From NCBI GenBank assembly GCA_022791355.1, contig JAAVYX010000089.1:1-51316 (forward strand): a stretch of DNA of 51,316 nucleotides, written 5' to 3'. The translations under genes were made by a program, and so were the position numbers. Shown piece after piece: positions 25,872-34,897 of this stretch (the first letter of the stretch is position 1; each line of letters opens with the position of its first letter). Source of the DNA: Clostridiales bacterium. Lineage in GTDB: Bacteria > Bacillota > Clostridia > Oscillospirales > Acutalibacteraceae. The notes under the pieces are model-generated. The model saw only the letters and a list, made by a program, of their open reading frames with translations, ran no database searches and was not told the DNA's origin.

Positions 25872-27983
25872 ATGAAACGTGCTTTCGGCAATATTATTTC
25901 TCTGATGGTAGTCGTCATCGTTTTGTTTTTGATTATTCCCATTCCGCCCGCTTTATTGGACGTCTTATTGATCATCAACATTGGGCTCTCCGTTTTGATC
26001 CTCATGATCACCATGAACATCTCGGAGCCGCTGCAATTTTCTATATTTCCCTCTTTGCTGCTGATTACAACCCTGTTCCGTCTGGGAATGAACGTCTCCA
26101 GTACGCGGCTGATCCTTTCCAACGGCGGCAACGCGGGTTCGGTTATCAAGGCCTTCGGCAGCCTGATTACCAGCGGCAATATTGTAATCGGCGTCGTGAT
26201 TTTCCTGATTATCGTTTTGGTGCAGTTTATCGTTATTTCCAAAGGCGCCGAACGTGTGGCCGAGGTGGCCGCGCGGTTTACCCTGGACGCGATGCCTGGA
26301 AAACAAATGGCTATCGACGCGGACCTTTCTTCCGGCTTAATCAACGAAGAGGAAGCCAAGAATCGCCGCTATAAAATACAAAAGGAAGCCGACTTCTACG
26401 GCTCCATGGACGGCGCTACAAAGATTGTGAAGGGCGACGCCATCATGTCGCTGATCATCACCCTGATCAACTTTGTGGGCGGCGTTCTGATCGGCATGAT
26501 GAACGGTCAGGGCGATTTTACCCAGATTATGAATACCTATTCTATCGCCACGGTCGGCGACGGTCTGGTGTCCCAGATCCCCGCCCTGCTGATCTCTACC
26601 GCAACCGGTATGGTGGTAACCCGCGCCGTTTCGGACGACAGTTTGAACAAGGACGTCATCCGGCAGTTCAAAGCTCAGCCCAGAGCCATCCTTTCCACAG
26701 GTCTGGCGCTCTTTTTCTTGGCCGCCATACCCAATACGCCGCATCTGCCCCTGATTCTCTGCGGCTCCATGCTGGTGATTCTCGGTCTGGTGCTCAACCG
26801 CCGCTTGCAGCGGACCCGTCTGGCGGAGGAACTGGCGGCCGAGCAGGGAGCCAATGAAACCGCCGCCGCCGAGCTCCCCAGCGAGAGCGATTATTATAAG
26901 GACATCAACAACGTCTATTCGCTGCTGACGGTGGAACCCATCGAGATGGAGTTTGGCTACAGCCTGATTCCGCTGGTGGACGAAGCCCACGGCGGCCGGC
27001 TGATTAACCGTATTGTCATTTTCCGGCGGCAGTATGCGCAGGATATGGGCTTTGTAGTCCCCTCCATCCGGCTGCACGACTCCTCTTCCTTAGGAACCAA
27101 CCAGTACGTGGTGCGGATTAAGGGCGAAGAGGTGGCCCGAGGCGAAATCCTGGTGGACTATTATCTGGCCCTCGAGCCGGCCAGTCCTTTGGGAGAAATC
27201 GACGGTATCGAAACGGTCGAGCCGGCCTACGGCATTCCGTCCCGTTGGATCCTGCCTGAAAACAAAGAGGTGGCGGAAATTTACGGGTATACCGTCATCG
27301 ATCCCTTGTCGGTCATGCTGACCCACTTGTCTGAAACTATAAAAAGGCATACCTATGAGCTGCTCAATCGCGCCGAAACCATTTCGCTGGTAGAAAATCT
27401 GAAAAAGACTTCCCCGGAGCTGGTGGAGGAGGCCGTTCCCAATATCGTATCCTACTCCATGCTGGAAAAAATCCTGCGCAGCCTTTTGAAAGAGGGCGTG
27501 CCCATCAAGGACCTGGGAACCATCTTGGAGGTTTCGGCCGACTCGCTGAATCACGGACGGGACGTGGATATGACGGTGGAGCAGATCCGCGCCGCCTTGA
27601 GCAGAACCATCACACGCCGTTTCTGCGAGGACGGGCAGCTTAGGGTCATCACGTTGGATGCGGAAGTGGAAAAGAAAATCATCTCCTCCATTACCCGCAA
27701 CGAGCAGGGCGTGTATCTGGCTCTGGGCCCTGAGATTATGCAGCAGCTGATCGCCCAGATGACCCAGCACTTGAAAAAGTTTAACGATCTGTCCCAGATT
27801 CCGATTATCCTCGTCAGCCAGGTTATCAGAGGCTACTTCAGTAAGATGATTATGCAGTTTTTCCCCAACGTTTACGTACTGGCCTTCAATGAGATTACGA
27901 ATAATGTGCAGATACAGGCTTTGGGCAACATCACATTAGACGCCTCCGGGGCCTTTGACCAGCAGATGGGGGTGAGCGTATGA
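25872..27983 (+). CDS. flhA: Flagellar export gate protein FlhA
   Basis: 703 aa, full length. FlhA forms the nonameric ring below the gate and couples proton-motive force to export. About eight membrane segments lie in the first 320 residues. The FHIPEP signature is intact (RVAEVAARFTLDAMPGKQMA followed by IDADLSSGLI). The cytoplasmic domain binds chaperone-substrate pairs. Start ATG after AAGGAGGTGAAAGA. It ends in a 4-nt ATGA overlap with the sigma factor gene; flhF and flhG, usually in this gap, are missing. Confidence 0.97.
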   Translation: MKRAFGNIISLMVVVIVLFLIIPIPPALLDVLLIINIGLSVLILMITMNISEPLQFSIFPSLLLITTLFRLGMNVSSTRLILSNGGNAGSVIKAFGSLITSGNIVIGVVIFLIIVLVQFIVISKGAERVAEVAARFTLDAMPGKQMAIDADLSSGLINEEEAKNRRYKIQKEADFYGSMDGATKIVKGDAIMSLIITLINFVGGVLIGMMNGQGDFTQIMNTYSIATVGDGLVSQIPALLISTATGMVVTRAVSDDSLNKDVIRQFKAQPRAILSTGLALFFLAAIPNTPHLPLILCGSMLVILGLVLNRRLQRTRLAEELAAEQGANETAAAELPSESDYYKDINNVYSLLTVEPIEMEFGYSLIPLVDEAHGGRLINRIVIFRRQYAQDMGFVVPSIRLHDSSSLGTNQYVVRIKGEEVARGEILVDYYLALEPASPLGEIDGIETVEPAYGIPSRWILPENKEVAEIYGYTVIDPLSVMLTHLSETIKRHTYELLNRAETISLVENLKKTSPELVEEAVPNIVSYSMLEKILRSLLKEGVPIKDLGTILEVSADSLNHGRDVDMTVEQIRAALSRTITRRFCEDGQLRVITLDAEVEKKIISSITRNEQGVYLALGPEIMQQLIAQMTQHLKKFNDLSQIPIILVSQVIRGYFSKMIMQFFPNVYVLAFNEITNNVQIQALGNITLDASGAFDQQMGVSV

Positions 27984-28846
27984 GTCAGGCGCAGACTGCG
28001 GCGAAGGACCCGGCGGCCAGAAGCTGGAACGCTTTTCAAACCGAGACCGACGCTATGGACACCCAAGAGCTGCTAGACGCTTACCGGACCACCGGCGATG
28101 AGAATTATAAATGGGCTCTTGTGCTCAGGTATAGAAATTCGATTGAAAAGGTCGCCCTGCAGGCCAAGGGAATTTACAGCCATTTCGTCCAGGTCGACGA
28201 TGTGATCAGCGAGGGCGTTTTGACCCTGTTGAGCGCCATCGACAAATACGACCCGGAAAAGGGCGCACGATTTGACACCTATGTTTCCAGGCGGATTCGC
28301 GGCATGATCATCGACATGGCGCGCAAACAGGATTGGCTGCCGCGAAGCCTGCGCAAACGGACAAAAGAGATCAATGTGGCGGTTACCGAGCTGTATAATG
28401 AGCTCAACCGTTATCCCAACGAGACCGAGATCGCGGAAAAATTAGGTATTACCCCGGAAAAGTATCAAAAGGAAGCCGCTGCGATTGCCTTAGGAAACGT
28501 TCTTTCCCTGGACGCTATGCTCGATATGTCCAGGGAAGACAGCGGCGCCCTGGAAATTCCGACCAAGGATGCGACTGGACAGCCTGAAGCGGCCTTGCAG
28601 GAGCTGGAGTTTCGCCAGATTCTGGCCGATGGAATACGAAGGCTGAAAAAAAACGAGCAAATTGTGCTTTCTCTTTATTATGAAAAAGATTTACATATGA
28701 AAGAGATCGCGCAGGTCATGGAAATCAGCGCACCGCGGGTTTCGCAGATCCATGCCGGCGCGATAGAAAAGCTGCAGGACTATATGAGAGCATACCTTCA
28801 TGAGACCGATTCCGCTCTGCGCGACAAAAAACGAAAGAAGGAATGA
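27980..28846 (+). CDS. fliA: Flagellar RNA polymerase sigma factor (FliA/SigD)
   Basis: 288 aa. Sigma-28-type factor that directs late flagellar and chemotaxis genes. Region 2 is clear (VDDVISEGVLTLLSAIDKYD; GARFDTYVSRRIRGMIIDMA; RKQDWLPRSLRKR). Region 3 has NRYPNETEIAEKLGI, and region 4 is the helix-turn-helix DLHMKEIAQVMEISAPRVSQ. The N-terminus carries about 25 extra residues. Translationally coupled to flhA through ATGA. A matching sigma-D-like promoter lies ahead of fliD (35721-35747). The anti-sigma factor FlgM is not in the window. Confidence 0.94.
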   Translation: MSQAQTAAKDPAARSWNAFQTETDAMDTQELLDAYRTTGDENYKWALVLRYRNSIEKVALQAKGIYSHFVQVDDVISEGVLTLLSAIDKYDPEKGARFDTYVSRRIRGMIIDMARKQDWLPRSLRKRTKEINVAVTELYNELNRYPNETEIAEKLGITPEKYQKEAAAIALGNVLSLDAMLDMSREDSGALEIPTKDATGQPEAALQELEFRQILADGIRRLKKNEQIVLSLYYEKDLHMKEIAQVMEISAPRVSQIHAGAIEKLQDYMRAYLHETDSALRDKKRKKE

Positions 28847-28848
28847 CG

Positions 28849-29601
28849 ATGTACAAGGGCTTTTATAATTTGACCTCGGGCATGCTTACCCAACAGCGCA
28901 ATCTGAACGTGGTGGCCAACAACCTTACCAATGTTTCCACCGCCGGCTTTAAGTCCAATACATACACCTCCAGTACTTTTGACGACGTGATGTATTCCCG
29001 GGCAGGCAACAAATATAAAAACTATCAGGATATCGGCCGGCAGAGCTATATGCGCGGCACCAGCCAAACCTACACCGACTATACCCAGGGCGCGCCCGAG
29101 CCCACCGGCATCAACCTGGATTTCGCCATTGAGGGACAGGGCTTTTTCGCTGTGCAGCGCGCCGATGGCGGCGTGGCCTATACCCGGGCTGGCAGCTTTT
29201 CCCTGGACGACGAGGGTTATCTCTGGCTGGGAGGCTACGGTCAGGTTTTGGATCGGAACGGTAGTCCCATCTGGCTGGGGACCGATAAAATCGCGGGCGA
29301 CCAGTATGGCAATATCTACACCCAGGACGGCAATTTCTTGGCCCAGCTGGGCGTGTATGACTTTGATGATTATGAGCAGCAGCTAGAGTACAATCAGCAG
29401 GGGCTTTTTGACGGAACCGGCGCCCGGCCGGCCGAGAATTACATTATTCATTGGCAGTATTTGGAGCGATCCAACACGGATATGGTCAGCGAGATGACCG
29501 AGATGATCGGCGTGCAACGGGCTCTGCAAAGCGCGGCGGAGGTCGCCAGGATCTACGACGCGCTGATGACCAAGGCCACTACCGATATCGGACGTCTGTA
29601 A
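28849..29601 (+). CDS. flgF: Flagellar rod protein of the FlgF/FlgG family (proximal copy)
   Basis: 250 aa. Distal-rod type axial protein. N-terminal motif LNVVANNLTNVSTAGFKSN and C-terminal SEMTEMIGVQRALQSAAEVA are diagnostic of the FlgF/FlgG group. The body has AIEGQGFFAVQRADGGVAYT and RAGSFSLDDEGYLW. The ATG at 28849 is preferred to 28843 because the ribosome-binding site AAGAAGGA would touch the earlier codon. Two paralogues lie in tandem, as with flhO/flhP in Bacillus, so naming this one flgF is by position. Confidence 0.85.
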   Translation: MYKGFYNLTSGMLTQQRNLNVVANNLTNVSTAGFKSNTYTSSTFDDVMYSRAGNKYKNYQDIGRQSYMRGTSQTYTDYTQGAPEPTGINLDFAIEGQGFFAVQRADGGVAYTRAGSFSLDDEGYLWLGGYGQVLDRNGSPIWLGTDKIAGDQYGNIYTQDGNFLAQLGVYDFDDYEQQLEYNQQGLFDGTGARPAENYIIHWQYLERSNTDMVSEMTEMIGVQRALQSAAEVARIYDALMTKATTDIGRL

Positions 29602-29628
29602 AGCTGTAAAGAAACGGGGGAATAGGAA

Positions 29629-30375
29629 ATGGATCAGTCCTTTTATATTGGAGCCGTAGGAGCTTCGCAGCAAATGAAAAGGATGCAGGTGCAGGGAAAT
29701 AACATCGCGAATATCAACACCTATGGCTTTAAAGCGGAAAAAGCCCGGTTTACCTCCCTGTTTTATCAGAACATGGCGGCCATCGAGCAGCCTGAGGTTC
29801 CTTACGGCGTCGGCGCACGCCTGCTGATGACCTCTACCGATTCCGCCCAGGGCGGCGTGGTCACCACCGGGCGGTACCAGGATTATATGATCGACGGCGA
29901 CGGCTTTTTTGCCGTGCTGGACGGGGATACGAACACCGTATCCTTCACCCGCAACGGCGCCTTTTCGGTGAACGACCTTTTAAGGCCGACCGGCGAGACC
30001 GACGAAAACGGAAATCCCGTAATCGAAAAGGTCTGGGTTCTGACCGACCGGCAGGGACGGTTCGTGCTGGGCAACGACGGCAATATTATCGAGGTGGCCG
30101 ACCAAACCGCCATGCAGCCGGTGGGTATTTTCGACTTTGAAAACTATGACGGCATCGCCCATATCAACGGCACCCGCTTTTTGCCGGTGGATAAAAACGG
30201 CGACGCGGCCCTGGGAACGGGCCAGCTGATACAGGGCGTGCTGGAGTCCTCCAACGTGGATCTGGCGGAGGAAATCACGAAGGTGATCGAGTCCCAGCGG
30301 GCCTACGGCGCGGCTCTGAAAATGGTGCAGACTTCCGATGAAATCGAGAACACCATCAACAATCTGCGGGCATAA
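29629..30375 (+). CDS. flgG: Flagellar rod protein FlgG family (distal copy)
   Basis: 248 aa, paralogue of the preceding gene. N-terminal signature MQVQGNNIANINTYGFKAEK, central MIDGDGFFAVLDGDTNT, and C-terminal SSNVDLAEEITKVIESQRAY with a terminal NTINNLRA helix. FlgG forms the distal rod continuous with the hook. Start ATG after GGGGGAATAGG. Followed after 16 nt by cheC. Assignment to FlgG rather than FlgF rests on the C-terminal motif and operon order. Confidence 0.87.
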   Translation: MDQSFYIGAVGASQQMKRMQVQGNNIANINTYGFKAEKARFTSLFYQNMAAIEQPEVPYGVGARLLMTSTDSAQGGVVTTGRYQDYMIDGDGFFAVLDGDTNTVSFTRNGAFSVNDLLRPTGETDENGNPVIEKVWVLTDRQGRFVLGNDGNIIEVADQTAMQPVGIFDFENYDGIAHINGTRFLPVDKNGDAALGTGQLIQGVLESSNVDLAEEITKVIESQRAYGAALKMVQTSDEIENTINNLRA

Positions 30376-30391
30376 CGGGGAGGGATAAAGG

Positions 30392-31021
30392 TTGAACCTG
30401 AAGGGCTATGACGAGCTGAATTCCCTGGAAATTGATACGTTGCAGGAAATTGGCAGCATCGGCACGGGCAACGCGGCCACGGCGCTTTCACAGCTGCTCA
30501 ACTGCGAGGTCCGCATTACCACGCCCGAAGTACGGATTATGGGCTATAACGAGGCCATCGAATGGATCGGCGGCGCGGAGGAAATCACCGCGGGGGTCCT
30601 GGTCCGGCTGGGCGGAAAGATAAACGGCATCATGCTGGCGGTGCAAAAGCTGGATTTTGTCAATCAGGTGCTGCAAAGCATGATGGATATGCAGGTCGAG
30701 GACTATATAGGGCTGGGAGAAATGGAACGTTCGGCCCTCATCGAGGTAGGCAATATCATGATCTCGACCTTTATCAACGCGTTGAGCGGGCTGGCCGATC
30801 TGGAAATCGATTTGACGGTTCCGGCCTTTACGGTCGACATGCAAGGCGCGATTATGGCGGTTCCTATGGCGGAGTACGGCGGACAATCCGATTATATTAT
30901 GACAATCGGAGGCAACTTTTTATGTAACGGAAATCAAGTTCCTTGCCGGCTCTTACTTTCGCCGGATATCCGTTCACTGAATTTTTTGCTGGGGAAGCTG
31001 GGCGTTAGCGATGGGGAATAA
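30392..31021 (+). CDS. cheC: CheY-P phosphatase CheC, one active site altered
   Basis: 209 aa. CheC dephosphorylates CheY-P and forms a complex with CheD. The family active site is D/S-x3-E-x2-N, normally present twice. The first site reads D15/E19/S22 (in LQEIGSIGTGNAATALS), so the Asn is replaced by Ser. The second is complete: S114/E118/N121 (in RSALIEVGNIM). Activity probably rests on the second site. Start is TTG after GGGGAGGG. The last 11 nt overlap cheD, consistent with a CheC-CheD complex made together. Confidence 0.92.
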   Translation: MNLKGYDELNSLEIDTLQEIGSIGTGNAATALSQLLNCEVRITTPEVRIMGYNEAIEWIGGAEEITAGVLVRLGGKINGIMLAVQKLDFVNQVLQSMMDMQVEDYIGLGEMERSALIEVGNIMISTFINALSGLADLEIDLTVPAFTVDMQGAIMAVPMAEYGGQSDYIMTIGGNFLCNGNQVPCRLLLSPDIRSLNFLLGKLGVSDGE

Positions 31022-31487
31022 ATTGATTATTGGAATTGCCGATATGAAGTTGGCACAGAAGGAAGGTATGCTTATCACCTATGCGCTGGGTTCTTGTATC
31101 GGCATTTGTCTATATGATCCGCTGGTGAAATTGGGGGGGTTGCTTCATATTATGCTCCCTTTGAATATGGAGACCGGGCGGAAAAACACCTTGAAATATG
31201 CCGACACTGGTCTTAGCGAGATGGTCAGGCAGATGACGCTCAAAGGGGCGAATACGTCCAGACTGACTGCGAAAATCGCAGGCGGCGCCAAAATGTTTGA
31301 GAGCAACGGCAACTGGGGCAACATTGGCCAGCGCAATATCGAAAGCGTACATATGCAGCTGAAAAAGCACGGAATCAAGCTGTTGAAGGAAGACGTGGGG
31401 GGAACGGTGGCCAGGACGCTGCTCTTCGACGTATCCAACGGTATGGCCTGTATCCGGTCTTACGGAAAGCCGGAATTGATTATTTAG
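31011..31487 (+). CDS. cheD: Chemoreceptor glutamine deamidase CheD
   Basis: 158 aa. CheD deamidates specific glutamines of chemoreceptors and is regulated by CheC. The catalytic triad has the family spacing: T23 and C29 (in ITYALGSCIGICLYD) and H46 (in GGLLHIMLP). The substrate and CheC-contact regions, including AKIAGGAKMFE and NIGQRNIESV, are present. Start ATG lies inside cheC with a poor ribosome-binding site, so it is probably translated by coupling. The chemoreceptor at 40.2 kb is a plausible substrate. Confidence 0.95.
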   Translation: MGNKLIIGIADMKLAQKEGMLITYALGSCIGICLYDPLVKLGGLLHIMLPLNMETGRKNTLKYADTGLSEMVRQMTLKGANTSRLTAKIAGGAKMFESNGNWGNIGQRNIESVHMQLKKHGIKLLKEDVGGTVARTLLFDVSNGMACIRSYGKPELII

Positions 31488-31542
31488 AGCTACAGACCCG
31501 CGGGTCACCTATACATTCCATTCACAGAGGGGGAAATCAAAC

Positions 31543-32466
31543 ATGTTGGAAGACGATAAAAAAGGCATCTTGTTGGAATCCGGGACCAACGAAATTGAAA
31601 TCATGGAGTTTACGATTGACAATAATCTCTATGGGATCAATGTGGCCAAGGTACGCGAAATTATGATGTCTGAGCCGGTCAAGGCTATGCCCCACGCGCA
31701 TCCGGCGGTGGAAGGTATTTTCAAGCCGCGGGACATTGTGCTCACTGTGGTGAATCTCCCGAAATATCTCAACGGGGTTGAGGGGGGAAAAGCGGAAAAA
31801 GATCTGTTCATCGTCACGAATTTCAATAAAATGTACGTGGCTTTCCGTGTGCATACGGTGGTGGGAATCAGCCGTATTTCCTGGAAGGATATCCAAAAAC
31901 CCGACGATACGGTATCGGGCGGCGAGGAAAGCGTCGCGACCGGTATCGCCCAGTGCGGCGACGATTTGGTAACGATTTTGGACTTTGAACGGATCGTGGC
32001 CGAAATCGCGCCGCAGACGACCATCCAGATTTCGGAAATCGAAAAGATGGGATATCGCGAATGCCGCGAAATGCCGGTATTTGTAGCGGAGGATTCTATC
32101 TTACTGACTAAGATGATCGAAGAAGCGCTGCATAAATCGGGCTATATCAACGTGCGGCTATTCTCCAACGGCCAGGACCTGTGGGACGCTTTGACAGCCG
32201 CTAAGCGCAATGGAAATATTAGGAACACCTGCTCCATTGTGATCACCGACCTGGAAATGCCCCAGATGGACGGGCATCGCCTGACCAAACTGATCAAAAG
32301 CGATGCCGAGCTCAAGGAACTCCCGGTGATTATATTCTCGTCCCTGATCACGGAGGAAATGCGGGTGAAGGGAAAAGAGCTGGGGGCGGACGAGCAGCTC
32401 AGCAAGCCCGAGATCGCGCATCTGGTCAACGTGATGGATCACCTTCTCACAGGCAAGCCGGCTTAA
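31543..32466 (+). CDS. cheV: Chemotaxis coupling protein CheV (CheW + receiver)
   Basis: 307 aa. Residues 1-165 form a CheW-like coupling domain (NEIEIMEFTIDNNLYGINVA; HPAVEGIFKPRDIVLTVVNL). Residues about 185-305 form a receiver with acidic residues ED at about 191-192 and the phosphorylation site D236 (in VITDLEMPQMDG). CheV couples receptors to CheA and adapts through phosphorylation. It lies after cheD, and no cheW or cheA is in the window. Start ATG with AGGGGGAAA upstream. Confidence 0.95.
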   Translation: MLEDDKKGILLESGTNEIEIMEFTIDNNLYGINVAKVREIMMSEPVKAMPHAHPAVEGIFKPRDIVLTVVNLPKYLNGVEGGKAEKDLFIVTNFNKMYVAFRVHTVVGISRISWKDIQKPDDTVSGGEESVATGIAQCGDDLVTILDFERIVAEIAPQTTIQISEIEKMGYRECREMPVFVAEDSILLTKMIEEALHKSGYINVRLFSNGQDLWDALTAAKRNGNIRNTCSIVITDLEMPQMDGHRLTKLIKSDAELKELPVIIFSSLITEEMRVKGKELGADEQLSKPEIAHLVNVMDHLLTGKPA

Positions 32467-32491
32467 AATCGACAGATAGGGGGAGACGCTC

Positions 32492-33778
32492 ATGGGCAGC
32501 AAGTATATTATGAAGCAGCCGATTAAGGACCCTAAGGGGGCGATTATTGGCCATGAGATATTGTACCATGGAGAGAATCAGGCTTTCAGCGGAGAGGACC
32601 CAAGCACCGCCAATGACTTTGCCGCGGCCGATACGATTTACAACTTTTTGACCCAAAACACCGCCAAAGCGCTGAAGGGCTCTCTGAACTTTATGACCTT
32701 TACCACCACGCTTCTGATGAAGAAAACGCCGCGGCTGTTTGCCAAATCGGAGCTGGTCATTCAGATTGACGACAGCGTGATTATTCATCCCCTGTCCATG
32801 CATTTTGTACAGCAATATGCAAAGGAAGGCTACAAAATCGCGGTGAACGAATTTCAGTTTTCGCCGCGGTATCTGGGCCTGATGGATAGTATCGACTATA
32901 TTAAGATCAACAGCAAAACCACCAATGATCTCACCATGCGCAATATCATTGAGATCGCGCACAGCATGAACAAAAAATGCATTGTGACGGATATTGACTC
33001 TGAAGAACGGTATCAAAGAGCTGTCTCTATGGATGCGGACGCGATGGAGGGAACCTATGTGGCCGAGATTATGACGGCCAAGGTCCATTCCAGCGCGTAC
33101 CTGCAAAGCAACTTCTTCCGTCTAATGGTAGCCGTTACGCGGGACGAACCCAATGTGGAAGAAATCGAGCAGCTCATCAGTACCGACGTCAGCCTGAGCT
33201 ACGGTCTGCTCAAGATGGCCAACTCGGTTTATTTCGCCCTCCGTCACCGCGCTACCACCATTCACCAGGCGGTTATGACCCTGGGTCTGGGCCAGCTCAA
33301 GCAGTGGATTTATCTGCTTAGCACCAGCGGCACCGACAATACCATCGACGCCGGAACAGAGGAATTTTTGAAGCTTTCCTTTATGCGGGCCAACTTTGCC
33401 AGCGAATTGATGGCTTACGCCAAAGATATGCCCATTTCCAAGTCGGAAGCATATCTGATGGGCATGTTCTCCACCCTCAATTATTTAATTGACGCGCCTA
33501 TGGAGGAGATCCTGGGAGAAGTGGTTGTGGCGGACGAGATCCGGGAAGCTCTGTTGCACAAAACCGGCCGCTGCGGCCAGCTGTACGACCTGATTCTTAG
33601 CTATGAGGCGGCGGACTGGGAGAAAATTACCAGTCTGGCTGCGGAGCTTGGCATTCCGGACCAGTATCTGACCAACGTGTATTTCGTGTGTATGGATAAT
33701 GTGAATACCCTTTGGGAACAGCTGACCAACGCTTACAGCACGGGAGAGGACGATACCGCTTCCGATGAACAGGTGTAA
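32492..33778 (+). CDS. EAL-like and HDOD domain signalling protein (YuxH family)
   Basis: 428 aa. The N-terminal half (about 1-195) has the fold of an EAL domain, but the EAL signature is replaced (GHEILYHGENQ) and later metal-binding motifs are not recognisable (KINSKTTND; VTDIDSEE), so c-di-GMP hydrolysis is unlikely. The C-terminal half (about 205-400) is an HDOD domain (LISTDVSLSYGLLKMANSVY; TIHQAVMTLGLGQLKQWIYL). Such proteins, like YuxH, are signalling proteins of unclear mechanism. It closes the long flagellar operon, before a strong terminator. Start ATG with AGGGGGAGA. Confidence 0.88.
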   Translation: MGSKYIMKQPIKDPKGAIIGHEILYHGENQAFSGEDPSTANDFAAADTIYNFLTQNTAKALKGSLNFMTFTTTLLMKKTPRLFAKSELVIQIDDSVIIHPLSMHFVQQYAKEGYKIAVNEFQFSPRYLGLMDSIDYIKINSKTTNDLTMRNIIEIAHSMNKKCIVTDIDSEERYQRAVSMDADAMEGTYVAEIMTAKVHSSAYLQSNFFRLMVAVTRDEPNVEEIEQLISTDVSLSYGLLKMANSVYFALRHRATTIHQAVMTLGLGQLKQWIYLLSTSGTDNTIDAGTEEFLKLSFMRANFASELMAYAKDMPISKSEAYLMGMFSTLNYLIDAPMEEILGEVVVADEIREALLHKTGRCGQLYDLILSYEAADWEKITSLAAELGIPDQYLTNVYFVCMDNVNTLWEQLTNAYSTGEDDTASDEQV

Positions 33779-33800
33779 TTCAAGAATTATGCGGCTGGGT

Positions 33801-33851
33801 TCTGTTTTTAAACAGACGAAATAAAGGCGCGGCGAAAGCCGCGCCTTTATT
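33801..33851 (+). terminator. Operon terminator with GAAA tetraloop
   Basis: AATAAAGGCGCGGC (33820-33833) pairs perfectly over 14 bp with GCCGCGCCTTTATT (33838-33851), with a GAAA loop. A smaller hairpin, TCTGTTT/AAACAGA (33801-33816), precedes it. It lies between convergent operons and may work in both directions. Confidence 0.85.
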
Positions 33852-33854
33852 CGC

Positions 33855-33887
33855 AAAAAATGGCCGACAGCTCAACATATCGGCCAT
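33855..33887 (-). terminator. Terminator of the parA-comFB-domain operon
   Basis: On the minus strand ATGGCCGA pairs perfectly with TCGGCCAT (33880-33887 and 33860-33867) and is followed by TTTTTT (33860-33855), about 65 nt beyond the stop codon of the ComFB-domain gene. Confidence 0.75.
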
Positions 33888-33949
33888 AAATAACATATAG
33901 TGATAAAAGAACACGGCCCCATCTGCGGCTGAAAAAGCCGGCATAAGGC

Positions 33950-34879
33950 TTATTGCTCATGCAGGGGATTGTCCATAACGATTTTACAGGCGCGTAGAAT
34001 CTGCGCGGTTACTTCGGCATGGTATCGTTCGTTATAAATGATAACCCGAGGATTGCGTTCGTTTTCCGGCGCTACGATATACTTGGGAACGAGATTATTC
34101 AAAGCGATGGCCTTCACATCCGCCACGCATTTGGGACAGTCGCACAGGCCGAACATTTTGATATATCGGCCGGCGCTGTCTTCCACCAGGGCCTGCATGA
34201 TGTTGATATAGCTTGTATCTGGCGCCGGGGGCTCTGCGGCGGGAACAGGCTGGGCGGCAGGCGCCGGCGGCTGTTCGGCCTGTACAGGCGGCGCGGGCTC
34301 TGATTGCGGCTGTCCTGCCGGCGCGGCCGGCGGGACGGCAGAATCTTCCGCTTCCAGGACAGCGGCTGGCGGTTGGGATGCGGGCATAGAAGCGGCGGCC
34401 GTTTGAGTTTCTTGCTGGACCTCTTGGACCGCGGGCTGCTGCGCGTCAGGAATGGCGGCGGCTTCCGTCTCGGGTTGCGGGGGAATTTCCTGCTCAGTGA
34501 AGAGAGCGGCCTCCTCGGGCTTGGCGGAGACGGGTTCCGGTGCGGAAAGCGTCTCCGGCGGCTCAGGTTCGGAGATGGGCGCAGAGGCGTTTTCCGCCTG
34601 TTCCATTTCCTCCTGGGACAGGGCCGGCTCGTCTTCCAGCAAATCCTCTAAAGCGTCTTTGATTTGCGAGGTAATTTCCAAGTCGGAGGGCAGGGAGGGG
34701 ACAATGGCTTGGGGCGCGGTAGGAACAGGGGCTGCGCCGCCCGTCGTTTGAGCCGCCGCTTCCTGCGATTCGGCCTGCGCGGCGGCTTGGTCCGCTCCGT
34801 CCGCCTCCTTATAGTTTTTACTGATCAGATTCATCACATGGGCCGTTTTGCTGGTGTTGATTACTTTCTTTTTCGCCAT
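33950..34879 (-). CDS. Pro/Ala/Glu-rich protein with C-terminal ComFB domain
   Basis: 309 aa in three parts. Residues 1-25 are a short conserved-looking basic segment (MAKKKVINTSKTAHVMNLIS). Residues about 26-220 are low-complexity, rich in Pro, Ala, Glu and Gln, and probably disordered. Residues about 222-309 match the ComFB family: CxCxxC at C246/C248/C251 followed by ADVKAIALNNLVPKYIV. ComFB proteins lie near competence and flagellar genes in Bacillus, and members have been reported to bind cyclic dinucleotides. It follows parA by 18 nt on the same strand. I infer a ParA partner or cargo adaptor, with the basic N-terminus as the candidate ParA-contact peptide. The function is not established. 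Confidence 0.75.
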   Translation of the reverse strand: MAKKKVINTSKTAHVMNLISKNYKEADGADQAAAQAESQEAAAQTTGGAAPVPTAPQAIVPSLPSDLEITSQIKDALEDLLEDEPALSQEEMEQAENASAPISEPEPPETLSAPEPVSAKPEEAALFTEQEIPPQPETEAAAIPDAQQPAVQEVQQETQTAAASMPASQPPAAVLEAEDSAVPPAAPAGQPQSEPAPPVQAEQPPAPAAQPVPAAEPPAPDTSYINIMQALVEDSAGRYIKMFGLCDCPKCVADVKAIALNNLVPKYIVAPENERNPRVIIYNERYHAEVTAQILRACKIVMDNPLHEQ

Positions 34880-34897
34880 GGTAACATTCCTTTTCTT

